From: Rhodospirillales bacterium
GTDB lineage: Bacteria; Pseudomonadota; Alphaproteobacteria; Rhodospirillales; Defluviicoccaceae
Direction: 5' to 3'
Length of the DNA: 6,855 nt
NCBI GenBank assembly: GCA_030622775.1
Contig: JAUXFS010000097.1
Location: forward strand, 1-6,855
Positions 5,444 through 6,855 of this stretch are shown here, piece by piece. Position 1 is the first letter of the stretch. Each line of letters opens with the position of its first letter. The position numbers and the translations under genes are program-made. A model generated the notes under the pieces. It searched no databases. It saw only the letters and a list, made by a program, of their open reading frames with translations, and was not told where the DNA came from.

Positions 5444-5892
5444 TGGCAACGGGAACGCGGGACGATCCCTACCTGGCCTTCAATTTCCTCGTCGAGATCG
5501 GGGGGCTCTCGGTCGGCGGCTTCAGCGAGGTCACCGGTCTGCAGGTCGAGGTGGAAGTCCAGGACTACCGGGAGGGCGGACAGAACACCTTCATCCACAA
5601 GCTGGCGGGGCCGGTTCGCTATCCCTCGAACCTGGTTCTCAAACGAGGCTTGGTGGATATCGACATCTTGTGGGGATGGTACCAAGCCGTCCTTCTGGGG
5701 TTCGTCGCGCGACAGAATATCTCGGTCATTCTGCGGGACAGCGAAGGCGACGAACAGCGACGCTGGTTCTTCGTCAAGGCCTATCCGGTTCGCTGGAACG
5801 GCCCGGGGTTGCGGGCGAGTTCGGCCAACGTGGCGGTCGAAACGCTGGAGCTGGCCCACCAGGGCTTTTGGGCCGTGGGGGGGCTGGGGTGA
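5443..5892 (+). CDS. Tail tube protein 2 (T4 gp19-like, Afp5/Pvc5-type)
   Basis: The 149-residue product is a second gp19-like tube protein: RDDPYLAFNFLVEIGGL at 6-22, GGFSEVTGLQVEVEVQDYREGG at 25-46, FIHKLAGPVRYPSNLVLKRG at 50-69, LWGWYQAVL at 76-84, ISVILRDSEGDEQRRWFF at 93-110, and WNGPGLRASSANVAVETLELAHQGF at 118-142. The same strand order and C-terminal E-x-L-x-[IL]-A-H-[EQ]-G motif occur in tube protein 1, but overall similarity is moderate, so this is an old duplication. In Afp and PVC the second tube protein forms the ring joining tube to spike and baseplate; assigning that role here is by position and family. The ATG at 5443 overlaps the preceding stop by one base and has no strong ribosome site, suggesting coupling to translation of the DUF6760 frame. 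Confidence 0.93.
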   Translation: MATGTRDDPYLAFNFLVEIGGLSVGGFSEVTGLQVEVEVQDYREGGQNTFIHKLAGPVRYPSNLVLKRGLVDIDILWGWYQAVLLGFVARQNISVILRDSEGDEQRRWFFVKAYPVRWNGPGLRASSANVAVETLELAHQGFWAVGGLG

Positions 5893-5897
5893 AACCC

Positions 5898-6855
5898 ATG
5901 GACACGGAACGCCCGCCCGCGCATCGCCGACCGCCCGATCGGGAAACGGCCGGCCTGGCCGGCGACGGTTATTCTTCATACGAAACCGCGGGCCTCGGTC
6001 TCCACATCGTCGCGCGCTACGGCCGCTCGCCGGGGGTGATCCCGATGGAGGCGACGCTGCAACGATTCCGTCGCACCGGTCTGTTCGGCCACGATCGGCT
6101 GCCGCTGTTGACCCGTCTGTCCCGGCATTGGGGCGGGGTGAACCTGCCCTACCCCGGCAGCGGCGCGCCGTTGACCTTTCTGCAAGCATCTCCGTTTGCT
6201 TCGGCTGAGTTTGCCGGCGCCGAGCGGATCGGCCGGCCGATCGTGTCCGCCACGACCGGGACGGTGGACCCGGGAGCGCCGTCGAGCGTCCCGGTCACGC
6301 CGCGCGGCCCCCTGCCAAGGGCTCGCGAGACTTGGCCAAGTACTCGCGAAATCGGGAGGCGCATGATCACCGAACGGGCGATCGCGCCGTCGGCTTCGGC
6401 GGCAACCGAACCGGGATCAGCCATCGTTCGGCGCCGACGGTCCCAGGCCTTGGACCCGTCGCCGGATCCGGCCAACGGGCCGCCGGCACGGCGCCCAGCG
6501 GCGACCAGCGCCGCAACGGCCGCGCCGGTCGGGACGGTAGTCCGGCCCGCCGAGGCCCCTCCACATGGCCCCCTGCCCCTTTCGCCAGCGGATAGCAACC
6601 TTGGCCGCCCGATCATTCGCCGCCGCAAACACGCCTCCTCCGAGCCGTCGGCCCGAACCACGACCTCGGTGACGACCGAAACGGAGCCCCCATTGCGGCT
6701 AGGCCCGCACCCCGGCAAAGAAGAAAGCACCATCAGGCGAACGGCGATGCCGCTGCCCGTCGCGGGCGAACGGCTCCCTTCGACACGCGGTTCGGCGCCG
6801 GCCTCCCCTGCGCCTACGCCGGAGCCGGCACCACGGGAGGAGCCGTCGACGATCG
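5898..6855 (+). CDS. Large Pro/Ala/Arg-rich protein of the eCIS cluster, 3' end outside window
   Basis: The frame is open from ATG 5898 to the last base (319 codons visible, no stop). Residues 1-105 look partly folded: an aromatic, hydrophobic segment (GLGLHIVARYGRSPGVIPME, 32-51) is followed by LQRFRRTGLFGHDRLPLLTRLSRHWGGVNLPYPG (54-87). From about 118 onward the sequence is dominated by Pro, Ala, Ser, Thr and Arg, has no predicted hydrophobic core and is probably disordered. Short basic motifs recur: IGRPIVS at 111-117, SAIVRRRRS at 174-182 and LGRPIIRRRK at 235-244. I do not recognise the family. GGGGTGA at 5886-5892 lies five bases before the ATG; an in-frame GTG at 5889 (GTGA overlap with tube 2) is an alternative start. 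A scaffold, linker, length-control or cargo role is possible, but none is shown. Confidence 0.75.
   Translation, partial: MDTERPPAHRRPPDRETAGLAGDGYSSYETAGLGLHIVARYGRSPGVIPMEATLQRFRRTGLFGHDRLPLLTRLSRHWGGVNLPYPGSGAPLTFLQASPFASAEFAGAERIGRPIVSATTGTVDPGAPSSVPVTPRGPLPRARETWPSTREIGRRMITERAIAPSASAATEPGSAIVRRRRSQALDPSPDPANGPPARRPAATSAATAAPVGTVVRPAEAPPHGPLPLSPADSNLGRPIIRRRKHASSEPSARTTTSVTTETEPPLRLGPHPGKEESTIRRTAMPLPVAGERLPSTRGSAPASPAPTPEPAPREEPSTI

Noticed and set aside
4500..6189. Minus-strand frames opposite the tube, chaperone and proline-rich genes
   Set aside because: They lie opposite well-supported tube proteins and have no recognisable motif or ribosome site.
1..6855. Ordinary tailed prophage
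   Set aside because: No capsid, portal, terminase, integrase or lysis genes are present, and the DUF4255 and DUF6760-like genes point to an eCIS, although genes outside the window could not be checked.

Overview
The window is high-GC, densely packed bacterial DNA with every supported gene on the + strand. It reads as the structural core of an extracellular contractile injection system (eCIS, the PVC/Afp type of phage-tail-like particle) rather than a complete prophage: there are two sheath genes, two tube genes and a DUF4255 (Pvc16-like) gene, and no capsid, portal, terminase or lysis genes. The host cannot be named from the sequence; GC-rich codons, GTG starts and strong Shine-Dalgarno sites fit a high-GC Gram-negative, but this is a guess.

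Layout. Positions 1-1815 hold three closely coupled genes: the 3' part of a YkgJ-type cysteine-cluster protein whose start lies outside the window, a DUF4255/Pvc16-like tail terminator, and a protein with two carboxypeptidase-regulatory-like beta domains. A 209-base AT-richer gap with ATGAT repeats follows, and it is the best place for a promoter. Positions 2025-4444 encode two related contractile sheath proteins separated by a 74-base gap that carries three tandem copies of a 12-bp repeat. Positions 4465-5892 encode tube protein 1, a tail-assembly-chaperone-like protein, a small DUF6760-like reading frame and tube protein 2, joined by overlaps of one to four bases. From about 5898 to the window end runs a long open frame with a compact N-terminal region of about 105 residues followed by a Pro/Ala/Arg-rich, probably disordered tail; it has no stop codon before the window edge.

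How it fits together: the tube proteins stack into the inner tube, the sheath proteins wrap it and contract, the DUF4255 protein probably caps the tube, and the chaperone-like protein probably helps assembly. Baseplate, spike, ATPase and tape-measure genes are not in view and are expected downstream.

The most notable observation lies at the end of the chaperone-like gene. Its last codons contain a textbook -1 slippery heptamer (G GGG GGA, 5258-5264), followed after 3 to 5 bases by a long stem-loop (5268-5307). The -1 frame opens directly into the DUF6760-like sequence, which has no ATG or GTG start in front of its conserved region. This suggests a programmed frameshift making a 180-residue fusion, like the G/GT tail-assembly chaperones of phages, in an injection system.
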